A DNA stretch of 64,000 bases from Leclercia sp. S52 (GTDB taxonomy: Bacteria; Pseudomonadota; Gammaproteobacteria; Enterobacterales; Enterobacteriaceae): positions 2,480,001 to 2,544,000 of the forward strand of contig NZ_CP152474.1 of assembly GCF_039727615.1 (NCBI RefSeq). The letters are read 5' to 3'. Position numbers and translations under genes: made by a program. How positions within the stretch are numbered: the first letter of the stretch is position 1; every line of letters begins with the position of its first letter. The notes beneath the pieces are model-generated. The model searched no databases, was not told the DNA's origin, and saw nothing but the letters and a program-made list of their open reading frames with translations. This document shows, piece by piece, positions 38,691 through 47,234 of this stretch.

Positions 38691-38710
38691 TTGTACACTC
38701 TGATTGTACA
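38691..38710. promoter_or_regulatory. Paired TTGTACA repeats upstream of ycgZ
   Basis: TTGTACA at 38691-38697 and 38704-38710, spaced 13 bases start to start; the inner TGTACA is itself palindromic. They lie 65-84 bases upstream of the ycgZ start, followed toward the gene by AT-rich DNA that can supply a -10 element. A MerR-type (BluR-like) site would fit; not proven. Confidence 0.5.
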
Positions 38711-38891
38711 GGTTTATGGATTTTTAAACGCCCGGCTAAGTAATTCCTAAAAATAACGTTTTTTAACAGAGACTTGAAATGAAAATATATTTTCGGGTCA
38801 TGCCAGAGTAGAAAACTCTTGCCGAATTGCGCCTGACGTTTAGCCGCCGCAGTCTGTAACGACATACTGTTATCAGGCGCAACCCCGAGCC

Positions 38892-40267
38892 TTATACCGG
38901 CTTAATATTCTGATTCATCCGGAACAGATTTGTCGGGTCGTACTTGCTCTTCAGCTCCACCAGCCGGTTCCAGGTCGCCCCATACGCGAAGGCGATGCGG
39001 TCGGTCTCCTCCTGGGTGAGGAAGTTGATATAGGCCCCGCTGCTGGCAAAGGGCTGTGATCTGGCGAAGAACTCCCGCGCCCAGGCGATGCAGCGCTCAT
39101 CCTCGGCGGCGGTTTCCCAGCGGCCGTGCACGTTCATCACGTAATTCGCATCCCGGCTGGAGTAGGCCATGGCCTCGGGCGCGACGCGGGTCGTCTGGCC
39201 GCCAATCGTCCCGATGAATATTTCACAGTGCGGGGACGGCAGCCTGGCCGCGTATTCGATGATGGCTTCGATCACGCCGTCGCTGATTTGCGCAAAGTTG
39301 TGCGACTTCCAGTAGTTGCGCGCCCCTTTCGCCAGCAGCGGATCGAAGGCCTGCTGCCAGGCCGTATAAGGTTGCACGCCGACGTGCTCGCCCAGCACCG
39401 TGCCGAACTCGCGTAGCGGCGCGATAAGCCTTTCCCCCCTCTTCCGGGTCGCCCACATAGCACAGAGCCAGCGCGATCATCTCTCTGCCGTGAACCTCTG
39501 CGGGCAGGAACGGCAGCGGCGGCGCCTTGCGCGTCACCATCCAGACGTTGAGCTCCTCCGGCATGGTCTCGGTGAAGCGGGCAAACTGCGAGATCACCGA
39601 TTTGGCCTGCTCAAACGGGAAGACGATGAGCCCGCTCAGCACGTTCGGCCCGACGGGATGGAGCTGGAAGTCAAAGCGCGTCACCACCCCAAAATTGCCG
39701 CCGCCGCCCCGCAGCCCCCAGAAGAGGTCCGCGTTTTCCGATTCACTGGCGTTCAGCTGCTGGCCGTCTGCGGTAATAACTTCGGCAGAGAGCAGATTGT
39801 CGATGGTCATGCCGTATTTACGACTCAGCCAGCCGAACCCGCCGCCGAGCGTCAGGCCCGCCACCCCGGTGGTTGAATTGATGCCCAGCGGCGTGGCGAG
39901 GCCATGAGCCTGCACCACCTGATCAAAGTCGCCCAGCGTACAGCCGGGCCCGACGCTGGCCGTGCGGGTAGTCAGATCCACCTGCACGTCTTTCATCAGG
40001 GAGAGGTCGATCATCAGACCGTCGTCGCAGACGGCGTTGCCGGCGATGTTATGCCCGCCCCCGCGGATCGATATAAGGAGATTTTGCGTGCGGCCAAACT
40101 GGATGGCGCGAATAACATCTTCCGTGGACGTGCAGCGTGCGATTAACGCGGGTTTGCGGTCGATCATGGCGTTCCAGATTTGGCGCACCTCGTCGTATCC
40201 GGCATCGTCCGGAAGAAGCACTTCCCCCCTGGAAGTGCGTTTTAAATTCGTCGATATTGACCTTCAT
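38892..40267 (-). pseudogene. FAD-linked (BBE) oxidoreductase, two frameshifts
   Basis: Berberine-bridge/6-hydroxynicotine-oxidase-like flavoprotein, about 457 residues after correction. The FAD domain shows LISIRGGGHNIAGNAVCDDGLMIDL, which carries the His used for covalent FAD in the family, and TGVAGLTLGGGFGWLSRKYG; the C-terminus ends YDPTNLFRMNQNIKP, the typical BBE end. The first break is at six C (40224-40229), where five gives THFQGEVLLPDDAG with the Met at 40267; the second is at six C (39434-39439), where five gives DPEEGERLIAPLREFG. Two independent +1 runs in one gene favour an assembly error. No signal peptide; substrate unknown. Confidence 0.82.
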
Positions 40268-40441
40268 GATTGTCACCTGGCGTTGTTTAACCCTACTAAT
40301 TATGGTGGGTTTTGCGCGCCGTAGCAGGTTAATTCGCCCTCCTCTGTGTGCCCCTAAGCGAAACATTTTCAGCATAACCTTAAGGCAGCACCTGCGCGGA
40401 TCGGCCAGACTTAACCTTTTTGTTTATAAGGATGCCATGCG

Positions 40442-40639
40442 ATGAGACGTCTGGTTATGTCGATCTTCTCCAGCCCGGAGTCGTTGCTGCAGGTGATGAG
40501 CCAGCAAGAAATTATTGAAGCCGTCGAGGACGGGGACCGCATTATTATCGATCAGGATGGTAACGCTTCGGTCAATTACAAAAGCAAAGAGGTGCGACAG
40601 GACTTTCTGCGCCATGTTAACGCGCTGAAGAGGGCCTGA
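40442..40639 (+). CDS. Unrecognised small protein, first gene of a two-gene unit
   Basis: 65 residues: MRRLVMSIFSSPESLLQVMSQQEIIEAVEDGD.. with an amphipathic N-terminal part, a short acidic strand-turn region (GDRIIIDQDGNASVNY) and a basic end. TAAGGA precedes the ATG by nine bases. No family recognised. Its stop (TGA) is one base from the next ATG, so both products are probably made together. Confidence 0.65.
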   Translation: MRRLVMSIFSSPESLLQVMSQQEIIEAVEDGDRIIIDQDGNASVNYKSKEVRQDFLRHVNALKRA

Positions 40640-40640
40640 T

Positions 40641-41411
40641 ATGGGAACGGCGATATTTATGGTGCTGATGGTGAGCGGATACTGGTACACCAGCCGCGAC
40701 CTCTCCACCCGGTTTAAAATTAAGCGCTCCTTCGGCTGGGATGTCTATTTTCTGGTGGCGCTGTACGGCTGTATCTTCGTACTGCAGGGCGTGATCGCCA
40801 CCGGCCTGCTCTGGCTGGTGCTGCTCGGGTGCTCTTATGCGGCCAATACGTTCCACTTAACCGCCCAGGACAATGCCAACTGGCAAGTGGATTTTATGAA
40901 CTGGAGCTTTCTGGGCATCCAGGCACCGGTGGTGGTGATGCTGGCCTTTGCGATCCTGTTTTGCCTCTATCGCTCTAACTGGGCGGGCAGCGCCCGGCTG
41001 GACGGTGAAGGCCGGAAACAGCTTTATAAGCGCCTGTCGCAATCCAGCGGTATTGAACAGCTGCTGTATCAGTGTATGGAGGAAGGCGAGCTGGCGCTGG
41101 TGACGCTTAAGTCGCGACGTATTTACGTCGGCATGATCCATACTGCGACCCTCGAATATGAAAAGACCGCCAATATCGTGCTGATCCCGATGCTCAGCGG
41201 CTATCGCGACGGTACGACGCTCAACCTGTGCATTGAGCATAACTACAGCAAGTGGTATGCCGACCATGACATCACTCTCGATTCGCAGCCGAGAAGCGCG
41301 ATGGCCTTTCGAAAAGTGATTATGCTGGATCAAATTGAAAGTCTTTCACTCTTCGATCCGGCCAGCGCCAGCGCGCTGGATCTGGAGCAGCGTGCGGAGA
41401 AAATTGGCTGA
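40641..41411 (+). CDS. Unrecognised membrane protein
   Basis: 256 residues. Three hydrophobic segments in the first 115 residues (about 1-13, 32-63, 90-108), then about 140 cytoplasmic residues containing SQSSGIEQLLYQCMEEGELALVTLKSRRIYVGMIHTATLEYEKTANIVLIPMLSGYRDG, which has a beta-rich feel. No enzyme motif is visible. Translationally coupled to the 65-residue gene. A perfect TGATCGG-TTCG-CCGATCA hairpin (41409-41426) begins on its stop codon. Confidence 0.7.
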   Translation: MGTAIFMVLMVSGYWYTSRDLSTRFKIKRSFGWDVYFLVALYGCIFVLQGVIATGLLWLVLLGCSYAANTFHLTAQDNANWQVDFMNWSFLGIQAPVVVMLAFAILFCLYRSNWAGSARLDGEGRKQLYKRLSQSSGIEQLLYQCMEEGELALVTLKSRRIYVGMIHTATLEYEKTANIVLIPMLSGYRDGTTLNLCIEHNYSKWYADHDITLDSQPRSAMAFRKVIMLDQIESLSLFDPASASALDLEQRAEKIG

Positions 41412-41477
41412 TCGGTTCGCCGATCATGAAGATGGCTCATGTTGTAGTGAAATTTAGTCGCTTTCACTCGCTCAGGG

Positions 41478-41555
41478 GCTCTGGCATAAAAGATGCATTA
41501 ACGTATCAGCAACATAAAAACTGAAATTAACGAGTTTCAGTTTTTATGCCAGAGC
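41478..41555 (+). promoter_or_regulatory. Nested inverted repeats in the mesX leader
   Basis: An outer pair GCTCTGGCATAAAA (41478-41491) and TTTTATGCCAGAGC (41542-41555) is perfect over 14 bases. An inner pair CATAAAAACTGAAA (41513-41526) and TTTCAGTTTTTATG (41535-41548) is also perfect over 14 bases. The right arms overlap at 41542-41548, so the two hairpins exclude each other. The structure ends 12 bases before the mesX start. It may be an RNA switch or attenuator, or the ends of a small inserted element (CTCAGG flanks both sides). Confidence 0.6.
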
Positions 41556-41567
41556 TCAGGAAGTGAG

Positions 41568-42557
41568 ATGACGATGAATAAAGACTTCACCTTTACGATC
41601 AAACGCAGTCGTTTCGATGAGAATTATAACCCTTCGGAAAACACGCGTATTACCACTAACTTTGCCAATCTGGCCCGCGGCGATAATCGCCAGCAGAACC
41701 TGCGTAATACGTTAGTCATGATCGACAACCGATTCAACGCCTTAGCCCACTGGGATAACCCCAAAGGCGATCGTTATACCGTTCAGCTGGATATTATCTC
41801 TGTCGAGATGAATATTGATGCGGAAGATAGCCGCTTCACCTTCCCGGCCATTGAAATATTGAAAACCAACATTATTGATAAACATACCAACGAGCGCATT
41901 GAAGGTATTGTCGGGAATAACTTCTCTTCTTACGTGCGGGATTATGATTTCAGCGTATTGCTGCCGGATCACAATAAACATCAGGCGGAGTTCAGCATTC
42001 CGCAGGATTTTGGCGCGTTACACGGCAATATCTTCAAACATTTTGTGAACTCTGAAGAGTACCAGCAGAACTTCAGCAAGCCGCCGGTGATCTGCCTCAG
42101 CGTCTCCAATAAAAATGTCTATCAGCGCATCGGGAATGAACATCCGGTATTAGGCATCGAATACCAGCAGCAGGGTTCGTCGCTGACCGAAACCTACTTC
42201 AAAAAAATGGGGCTGCAGGTTCGCTACTTTATGCCGCCAAACAGCGCCGCGCCGCTGGCGTTCTTTTTCATCGGCGATTTACTGAGCGACTACAGCTTTA
42301 TTGAGCTGATCGGCACCATCAGTACGATGGAGACGTTCCAGAAAATTTATCGTCCCGAGATTTACAACGCGAATTCGGTCGCCGGGCAGCAGTATCAACC
42401 CAGCCTGACCAACCAGGATCACTCCCTGACCAAAATTGTTTACGATCGCGAAGAACGTAGCCAGTTAGCGATTGAGCAGGGAAAGTTTACTGAGAAACAC
42501 TTCATCAAACCGTACAAGAATATTCTTGAGCAATGGTCTGCTCAGTACGCGCGTTGA
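41568..42557 (+). CDS. mesX: MesX (DUF1852), partner of the MesD methionine synthase
   Basis: 329 residues. DUF1852 proteins occur next to short 'core' MetE homologues and were shown by Price and colleagues to be required, with oxygen, for the MesD type of folate-independent methionine synthase. Seen here: FTIKRSRFDENYNPSENTRITTNFANLARGDNRQQNLRNTL at the start, and no signal peptide or membrane span. AGGAAG lies just upstream of the ATG at 41568 (a second ATG is at 41574). mesD follows 27 bases downstream. The biochemical role of MesX is not established. Confidence 0.85.
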   Translation: MTMNKDFTFTIKRSRFDENYNPSENTRITTNFANLARGDNRQQNLRNTLVMIDNRFNALAHWDNPKGDRYTVQLDIISVEMNIDAEDSRFTFPAIEILKTNIIDKHTNERIEGIVGNNFSSYVRDYDFSVLLPDHNKHQAEFSIPQDFGALHGNIFKHFVNSEEYQQNFSKPPVICLSVSNKNVYQRIGNEHPVLGIEYQQQGSSLTETYFKKMGLQVRYFMPPNSAAPLAFFFIGDLLSDYSFIELIGTISTMETFQKIYRPEIYNANSVAGQQYQPSLTNQDHSLTKIVYDREERSQLAIEQGKFTEKHFIKPYKNILEQWSAQYAR

Positions 42558-42584
42558 TTAATTAAAAATATAAGGTCACCTGTT

Positions 42585-43608
42585 ATGAAAACATTGCTCC
42601 CCACCTCCACGGCCGGCAGCTTGCCTAAACCGTCCTGGCTCGCGCAACCTGAGACCCTGTGGTCCCCCCTGGAAGCTGGAAAATGAGGAATTACTTGCCG
42701 GTAAGCAGGATGCGCTGCGTTTATCCCTCGACGATCAGCTGCGGGCGGGCATTGATATCGTCAGCGATGGTGAGCAAACGCGTCAGCATTTCGTCACCAC
42801 CTTTATCGAGCACCTCAGCGGCGTCGATTTTGAGAAACGCGAAGTCGTTAAAATCCGTAATCGCTATGATGCCAGCGTGCCGACCGTGGTGGGCGCCGTT
42901 GCCCGCCAGAAGCCGGTGTTTGTAGATGATGCTAAATATCTCCGTCAGCTCACCACCCAGCCGATCAAATGGGCGCTGCCGGGCCCGATGACGATGATCG
43001 ACACCCTCTATGACAACCACTATAAGAGCCGCGAAAAGCTGGCCTGGGAGTTCGCCAAAATCCTCAACCAGGAAGCCAGAGAGTTAGAGGCGGCGGGTGT
43101 GGATATTATCCAGTTTGATGAACCTGCCTTTAACGTGTTCTTCGATGAGGTGAATGACTGGGGCATTGCCGCCTTAGAGCGCGCCATCGAAGGGCTGAAA
43201 TGCGAAACGGCGGTGCATATCTGCTACGGCTATGGCATCAAAGCCAATACCGACTGGAAAAAAACGCTGGGCTCGGAGTGGCGGCAATATGAAGAGGCGT
43301 TCCCTAAACTGCAGACCTCGAATATCGATATCATCTCGCTGGAGTGCCATAACTCCCGCGTGCCGATGGATCTGCTGGAGCTGATCCGCGGTAAAAAAGT
43401 GATGGTAGGCGCCATCGACGTGGCAACCAACGCCATCGAGACGCCGGAAGAAGTGGCCAATACCTTACGCAAAGCGCTGCAGTTCGTTGATGCCGACAAG
43501 CTCTACCCTTCGACCAACTGTGGGATGGCACCATTATCCCGTCAGGTTGCCAACGGCAAGCTCAATGCCTTAAGCGCCGGAGCGGAGATTATTCGTAGAG
43601 AGCTGTAA
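42585..43608 (+). pseudogene. mesD: MesD, folate-independent methionine synthase, frameshifted near the start
   Basis: A MetE-like barrel lacking the N-terminal folate-binding half; 340 residues when corrected. Zinc and homocysteine residues equivalent to MetE can be seen: His and Cys in ETAVHICYGYG, Glu in ISLECHNSRVP, and Cys in YPSTNCGMAPLSRQ. The start KTLLPTSTAGSLPKPSWLAQPETLWS breaks at six C (42664-42669); with five it continues PWKLENEELLAGKQDALRLS. The rest is clean. TAAGGT precedes ATG 42585. Likely intact in life, transferring methyl groups to homocysteine together with MesX. Confidence 0.85.
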
Positions 43609-43621
43609 GGTTTAGTTCGAG

Positions 43622-43651
43622 CGTAGGCCGGGCAAGCGAAGCGCGCCCGGC
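43622..43651. repeat. REP-like unit after mesD
   Basis: CGTAGGCCGGGCAAGCGAAGCG-CGCCCGGC. The same unit follows the diverged mesD relic at 47189. Confidence 0.7.
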
Positions 43652-43836
43652 TTTTCCTTTCTGTGCCGCCGTCACTCCTGCCATCTTATCCCATCCTTAC
43701 ATTCCATTTCGTCACGACTGACTGTATTACCTGAACAGACAATTGTTCGATGCGCTTCTCAGGTCTACCCTTGAAGTTCTATTCTCATGCCGTCTGTCCG
43801 ACTTTCTTCATCAGAACGGAACTCTCAGAGGAAACC

Positions 43837-44045
43837 ATGTCATCAGAAAAACGATCAGCAAGCATAAGCGTACAACCTCTGGTTACCCTCGGCGACCGCG
43901 TCTGGGTTGGAGGTAAATCGGTAATTCTTCCGGGAGTAAAGATTGGCAATGATGTTGTTATTGCCGCAGGTAGCGTCGTGACCGGTGATATTCCTGACAG
44001 GGTTATAGCCGGTGGGGTACCCGCCTGAGCGTTAAAACATATTTA
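43837..44045 (+). pseudogene. C-terminal fragment of a hexapeptide acetyltransferase
   Basis: VQPLVTLGDRVWVGGKSVILPGVKIGNDVVIAAGSVVTGDIPDRVIAGGVPA is the last third of a LacA/Maa/NodL-type O-acetyltransferase. The frame then meets TGA (44026-44028) where the family has Arg (CGA), and continues in the same frame as ALKHI to a TAA just after 44040, the expected family end. The N-terminal two thirds are absent; an ATG at 43837 with AGAGGAAACC upstream opens the fragment. No function expected. Confidence 0.7.
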
Positions 44046-44232
44046 ATCTTCCATAATAATTTTGGCACTCAGGGAACCGGTTACGGTAGATATTATCAAG
44101 CCGGGACGGAGAGCGCTGCGGGGCATGGGGAGTCAGGTAAACTGTTGAATCCGTTAAACTGCTTAACAGCTATACTGATTTAATTCTGAGCCGCATTCGT
44201 TGCGGTCAGCCATAACCATTTTTGGAACCGTT

Positions 44233-44805
44233 ATGTTTAAATCGTTCGCCTGGATAAATGAGCCTGCAAAGTGGCAATGCCAGAAAGGCACTCTACAGGT
44301 CACCACCGATGACAAAACGGATTTCTGGCGCGAAACCTGGTACGGGTTTGAACGCTTTTCCGGTCATGTTTTTGCCACTGAGGTTGAGGGAGATTTTACT
44401 TTCCAGCTCAAGATCTGCGCAGACTTTACCACGCTGTATGATCAAGCCGGACTGATGATGATATGTGATGAACAGCACTGGTTAAAAGCGGGGATTGAAT
44501 ATAACGACGGCGCGCCCGCGATTGGCAGCGTGCTGACACTCGGCCATTCCGACTGGGCTACAGGCATTTTTCCCGGCGATGCGCGAGCGTTCTGGCTGAG
44601 GCTCACGCGTAAAGGAGACAGCCTGAGACTACAGTATTCAACAGAGGGACAGACGTGGCCTTTAATACGCCTGAGCTATTTTCCGCCGGGTCCGGTCAAG
44701 ATCGGTACAATGTGTTGTAGTCCGGAGCGGGCTGGTCTGGATGTCGTGTTTCAGGACATCCTTTTAACGCCGCCGCTGGATAAGGCACTGCATGATTTGA
44801 GCTAA
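44233..44805 (+). CDS. DUF1349 family protein
   Basis: 190 residues with the concanavalin-like DUF1349 pattern: FWRETWYGFERFSGHVFATEVEGDFTFQLKICADFTTLYDQAGLMMICDEQHWLKAGIEY and later RLQYSTEGQTWPLIRLSYFP. No signal peptide. Role unknown; relatives are annotated only by the domain. ATG 44233 is preferred over upstream frames because it starts the conserved region. The 44046-44232 spacer shows nothing further. Confidence 0.8.
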   Translation: MFKSFAWINEPAKWQCQKGTLQVTTDDKTDFWRETWYGFERFSGHVFATEVEGDFTFQLKICADFTTLYDQAGLMMICDEQHWLKAGIEYNDGAPAIGSVLTLGHSDWATGIFPGDARAFWLRLTRKGDSLRLQYSTEGQTWPLIRLSYFPPGPVKIGTMCCSPERAGLDVVFQDILLTPPLDKALHDLS

Positions 44806-45026
44806 TGTCACAAAGCCATCAATAAAAGGAGAGTACGTCGCCTGTCTGCTTCATAAAGATGTATGAATCAACGGGGAGCAGGTCAGGTATTAACTCGTCG
44901 AATATCTTACGCGACTCGACGGCGTAACCGGTCCAGCCAGCTGCCCTGGTCCTGATAACCCGCCATCATGCGCCCGCGCAGACTGCCGTTTGAATACAAA
45001 AACTTTATTTATCCGGGAGATAACTG

Positions 45027-45500
45027 ATGAAAATGACCGATTTTGTTTATTCCGCCCTGATTGGCCTTGTCGCCAGCTGCCGTTCCATGACGCCGATGGC
45101 GGCCATTGCTGCAGCACGCCTTAGTGGGCGCGACACCTCGGGCAAGCTCTTGCTGCTGGACCGTCCGCTATTCAAATTTGGCGCATTAGCGATGGGTGCA
45201 GGTGAGCTGTTTGGCGACAAGATGAAGTCAGCGCCAGACCGCACCGTCTTTTTGGGTTTGTCCGCACGCGTGGCCAGCGCAGGGATTGCGGGTGCTGCGC
45301 TGGCACCCAGAGGAGAAGAAAAAATCGGGGCCGCTATCGCCATCTCTGCCGCGGTGCCAATGGCCTATGCAACGCTTGCGGCACGTAAAAAAGCCATGGC
45401 ACAGATAGGCCAGACCCGAAGTGGCCTGATTGAAGACACGCTTATCGTCGCCCTTGGGGCAGCGGTGGTCTTCCTGGCAACGCGCTCAGACCGGAATTAA
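45027..45500 (+). CDS. DUF4126-type membrane protein
   Basis: 157 residues with about four hydrophobic segments and the pattern ALIGLVASCRSMTPMAAIAAARL and FGDKMKSAPDRTVFLGLSARV seen in DUF4126 proteins. Role unknown. CGGGAGATAACTG precedes the ATG. The 44806-45026 spacer contains a minus-strand stretch (44900-45000) that reads like a degraded gene end (RGRMMAGYQDQGSWLDRLRR then stop), but I cannot name it. Confidence 0.75.
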   Translation: MKMTDFVYSALIGLVASCRSMTPMAAIAAARLSGRDTSGKLLLLDRPLFKFGALAMGAGELFGDKMKSAPDRTVFLGLSARVASAGIAGAALAPRGEEKIGAAIAISAAVPMAYATLAARKKAMAQIGQTRSGLIEDTLIVALGAAVVFLATRSDRN

Positions 45501-45778
45501 ATGCCTCCTGGCATGGATTTTCTGAAAGGGCCCTCGCAAAGTCTGAAATAACCTTATGTAATGAATTAGGGTTGGAATGTTCTGGAATTTGAGATTTTAT
45601 AAGCTGACAACAGCCATTTTTGCGTATGAGAAACCATGAATGTCCGCTGTGAGCGAGAAGCGGACGTTCAGTCAGCTTATCTCAGGAGCTGGACACAAAT
45701 CTTCTGACGAAGCTCTAAGAGCCCAAAATCATCACATCTCATATGAAGTGAAATAGTGCACTATCCTGAGACGTTTCC

Positions 45779-47011
45779 GTGTTAAAAAGAAGATTACCTT
45801 ACATGGAGATATTGTTATTTATGGCTTTTTTTTCCGGAATCACTGGGCGGCTGTTCCTCATAAACGTAATGACCGCCATTTCATACGCCTTCATATTGCC
45901 TGTAATGAGTCTTTTTTTAATAAACGGGTTACATGCTAGCCCGATTTTTATCACTTTCTACAGCCTGGGGTTTGCCCTGTCAGGATTGTTTTTCAGCCAG
46001 CTGATGGGATCTCTTGCAGATAAGGGACATTCAGTCAGGCAACTTTTCATGATTTCTGTTACGTCGCTTTTTCTGGCGGGTTTAGCCTTCAGTTTCTGTC
46101 GTGAACCTGTCGAGGCTCTGGCCATCGGCATTTTCTTGATGGGGCCAGGCAATGCGTCTATCCCGTTACTCCTGTCGATGATCCGAAAGCATTCACTAAC
46201 GGCAGGGCTTAACGCTACGCGACTCAATACGCAAATGCGTTCAGGCGTGTCAATCGTATGGATTGCCGGACCGGCTCTGGCATTTGTCTTCGCCGACCGA
46301 TTTGGCTTCACCTTTAATTTTCTGGCCTCATCCCTGCTTGCGGCCATAACCTTACTTGCAAGCCAGTTTCTGCTTTCGCAGGATAAAAAAACTGTCAATA
46401 CAGGCAGAACAGAAACAACTCAAGCCAGTAAAGCTCCTGTTACGGGTATGATTTGGGCCCTGGGCGCAGTAATGATGCTGGCAAATTTATCCAATAACAT
46501 GTACCTGACCATTATGCCGCTCTACCTGGTACACGAGCTTAATTTACCCGCTTCGTTTCCGGGCTTTCTGCTGAGTGCCACCGCGATAATGGAGATTCCC
46601 GTTATGCTTGCCGCAGCTCATCTGGCAGAGAAAACAGGGAAAGAGCCACTGATTATGGTCGGATTTCTCTTTGCTGCCGTCTATTACAGCCTGCTTCAGC
46701 TGGCCACTAACATGACCGAACTGATTGTGCTGCAACTTTTTAACGGATTATTCTTTGGTATTTTTGTCGGCTTAGGCATTTCTCTTATTCAGGATGCGTT
46801 GCCTGAACGTAGCGGCTTCGCATCAGCATTTCACTCCAATGCCATGCGCACAGGCATGATGACTGGCAATGGTATTGCCGGTCTGATGGCGCAAGTAGCA
46901 GGGTTTAAAATGACGCTGCTTGTTCCATTGTTATCAGTGTCTTGTGCTGCTTTGCTAATGCTTTGCATAAAGAGAAATCACGCTATAAAACACAGTTCAC
47001 CAATGGGCTGA
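45779..47011 (+). CDS. Set-type sugar efflux MFS transporter
   Basis: 410 residues, twelve membrane helices. It resembles the SetA/SetB/SetC family: SLFLINGLHASPIFITFYSLGFALSGLFFSQLMGSLADKG, the loop with MRSGVSIVWIAGPALAFVFADRFGFTFNF, and AGFLMGTA-like PGFLLSATAIMEIPVMLAAAHLAEKTGKEPL. Set proteins export glucose, lactose and related sugars. GTG 45779 gives the longest form; ATG 45803 is an alternative. Base composition is more AT-rich than neighbours, suggesting acquisition. The 45501-45778 spacer shows no gene. Confidence 0.8.
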   Translation: MLKRRLPYMEILLFMAFFSGITGRLFLINVMTAISYAFILPVMSLFLINGLHASPIFITFYSLGFALSGLFFSQLMGSLADKGHSVRQLFMISVTSLFLAGLAFSFCREPVEALAIGIFLMGPGNASIPLLLSMIRKHSLTAGLNATRLNTQMRSGVSIVWIAGPALAFVFADRFGFTFNFLASSLLAAITLLASQFLLSQDKKTVNTGRTETTQASKAPVTGMIWALGAVMMLANLSNNMYLTIMPLYLVHELNLPASFPGFLLSATAIMEIPVMLAAAHLAEKTGKEPLIMVGFLFAAVYYSLLQLATNMTELIVLQLFNGLFFGIFVGLGISLIQDALPERSGFASAFHSNAMRTGMMTGNGIAGLMAQVAGFKMTLLVPLLSVSCAALLMLCIKRNHAIKHSSPMG

Positions 47012-47063
47012 CACTGCTCATCAATATACGTACAAACCCGATTAACCGGTGCCTTCCGTCATT

Positions 47064-47174
47064 TACTGCCGCCCGCCGACCAACTGCGGAATGGCGCCGT
47101 TATCCCGCCAGGTTGCTAACGACAGGCTCAATGCGTTAAGCACCGGAGCGGCGATGATTTGCAGAGAGCTATAA
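47064..47174 (+). pseudogene. Relic of the 3' end of a diverged mesD copy
   Basis: About 36 codons in the mesD frame without a stop until the natural end: PTNCGMAPLSRQVAND.. then LNALSTG..CREL and TAA (47172-47174), against the matching end of mesD at 43518-43608. The similarity continues past the stop into the same GTAGGCCGGGC repeat. No 5' part is present. Confidence 0.8.
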
Positions 47175-47188
47175 GGTGTAGTTCGAGC

Positions 47189-47217
47189 GTAGGCCGGGCA
47201 AGCGAAGCGCCCCCGGC
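47189..47217. repeat. REP-like unit after the mesD relic
   Basis: GTAGGCCGGGCAAGCGAAGCG-CCCCCGGC, nearly identical to the copy at 43622-43651, as are the preceding bases AGTTCGAGC. Confidence 0.7.
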
Positions 47218-47234
47218 TTTTCCCCCCCAAAAAG

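Noticed and set aside
38677..38865. 62-codon minus-strand frame upstream of ycgZ
   Set aside because: It overlaps the likely ycgZ promoter and the TGTACA pair, has no recognisable domain and no clear ribosome site.
41409..41426. TGATCGG-TTCG-CCGATCA hairpin as a terminator
   Set aside because: Stable tetraloop hairpin but no T run on either strand; kept only as a note on the preceding gene.
44890..45117. 75-codon minus-strand frame before the DUF4126 gene
   Set aside because: It overlaps the start of a better-supported gene; only a short stretch looks gene-like and I cannot assign it.
43620..47220. Genomic island carried by an insertion sequence
   Set aside because: No transposase, terminal inverted repeats or target duplication at the borders; the flanks are mesD ends, so recombination explains it better.
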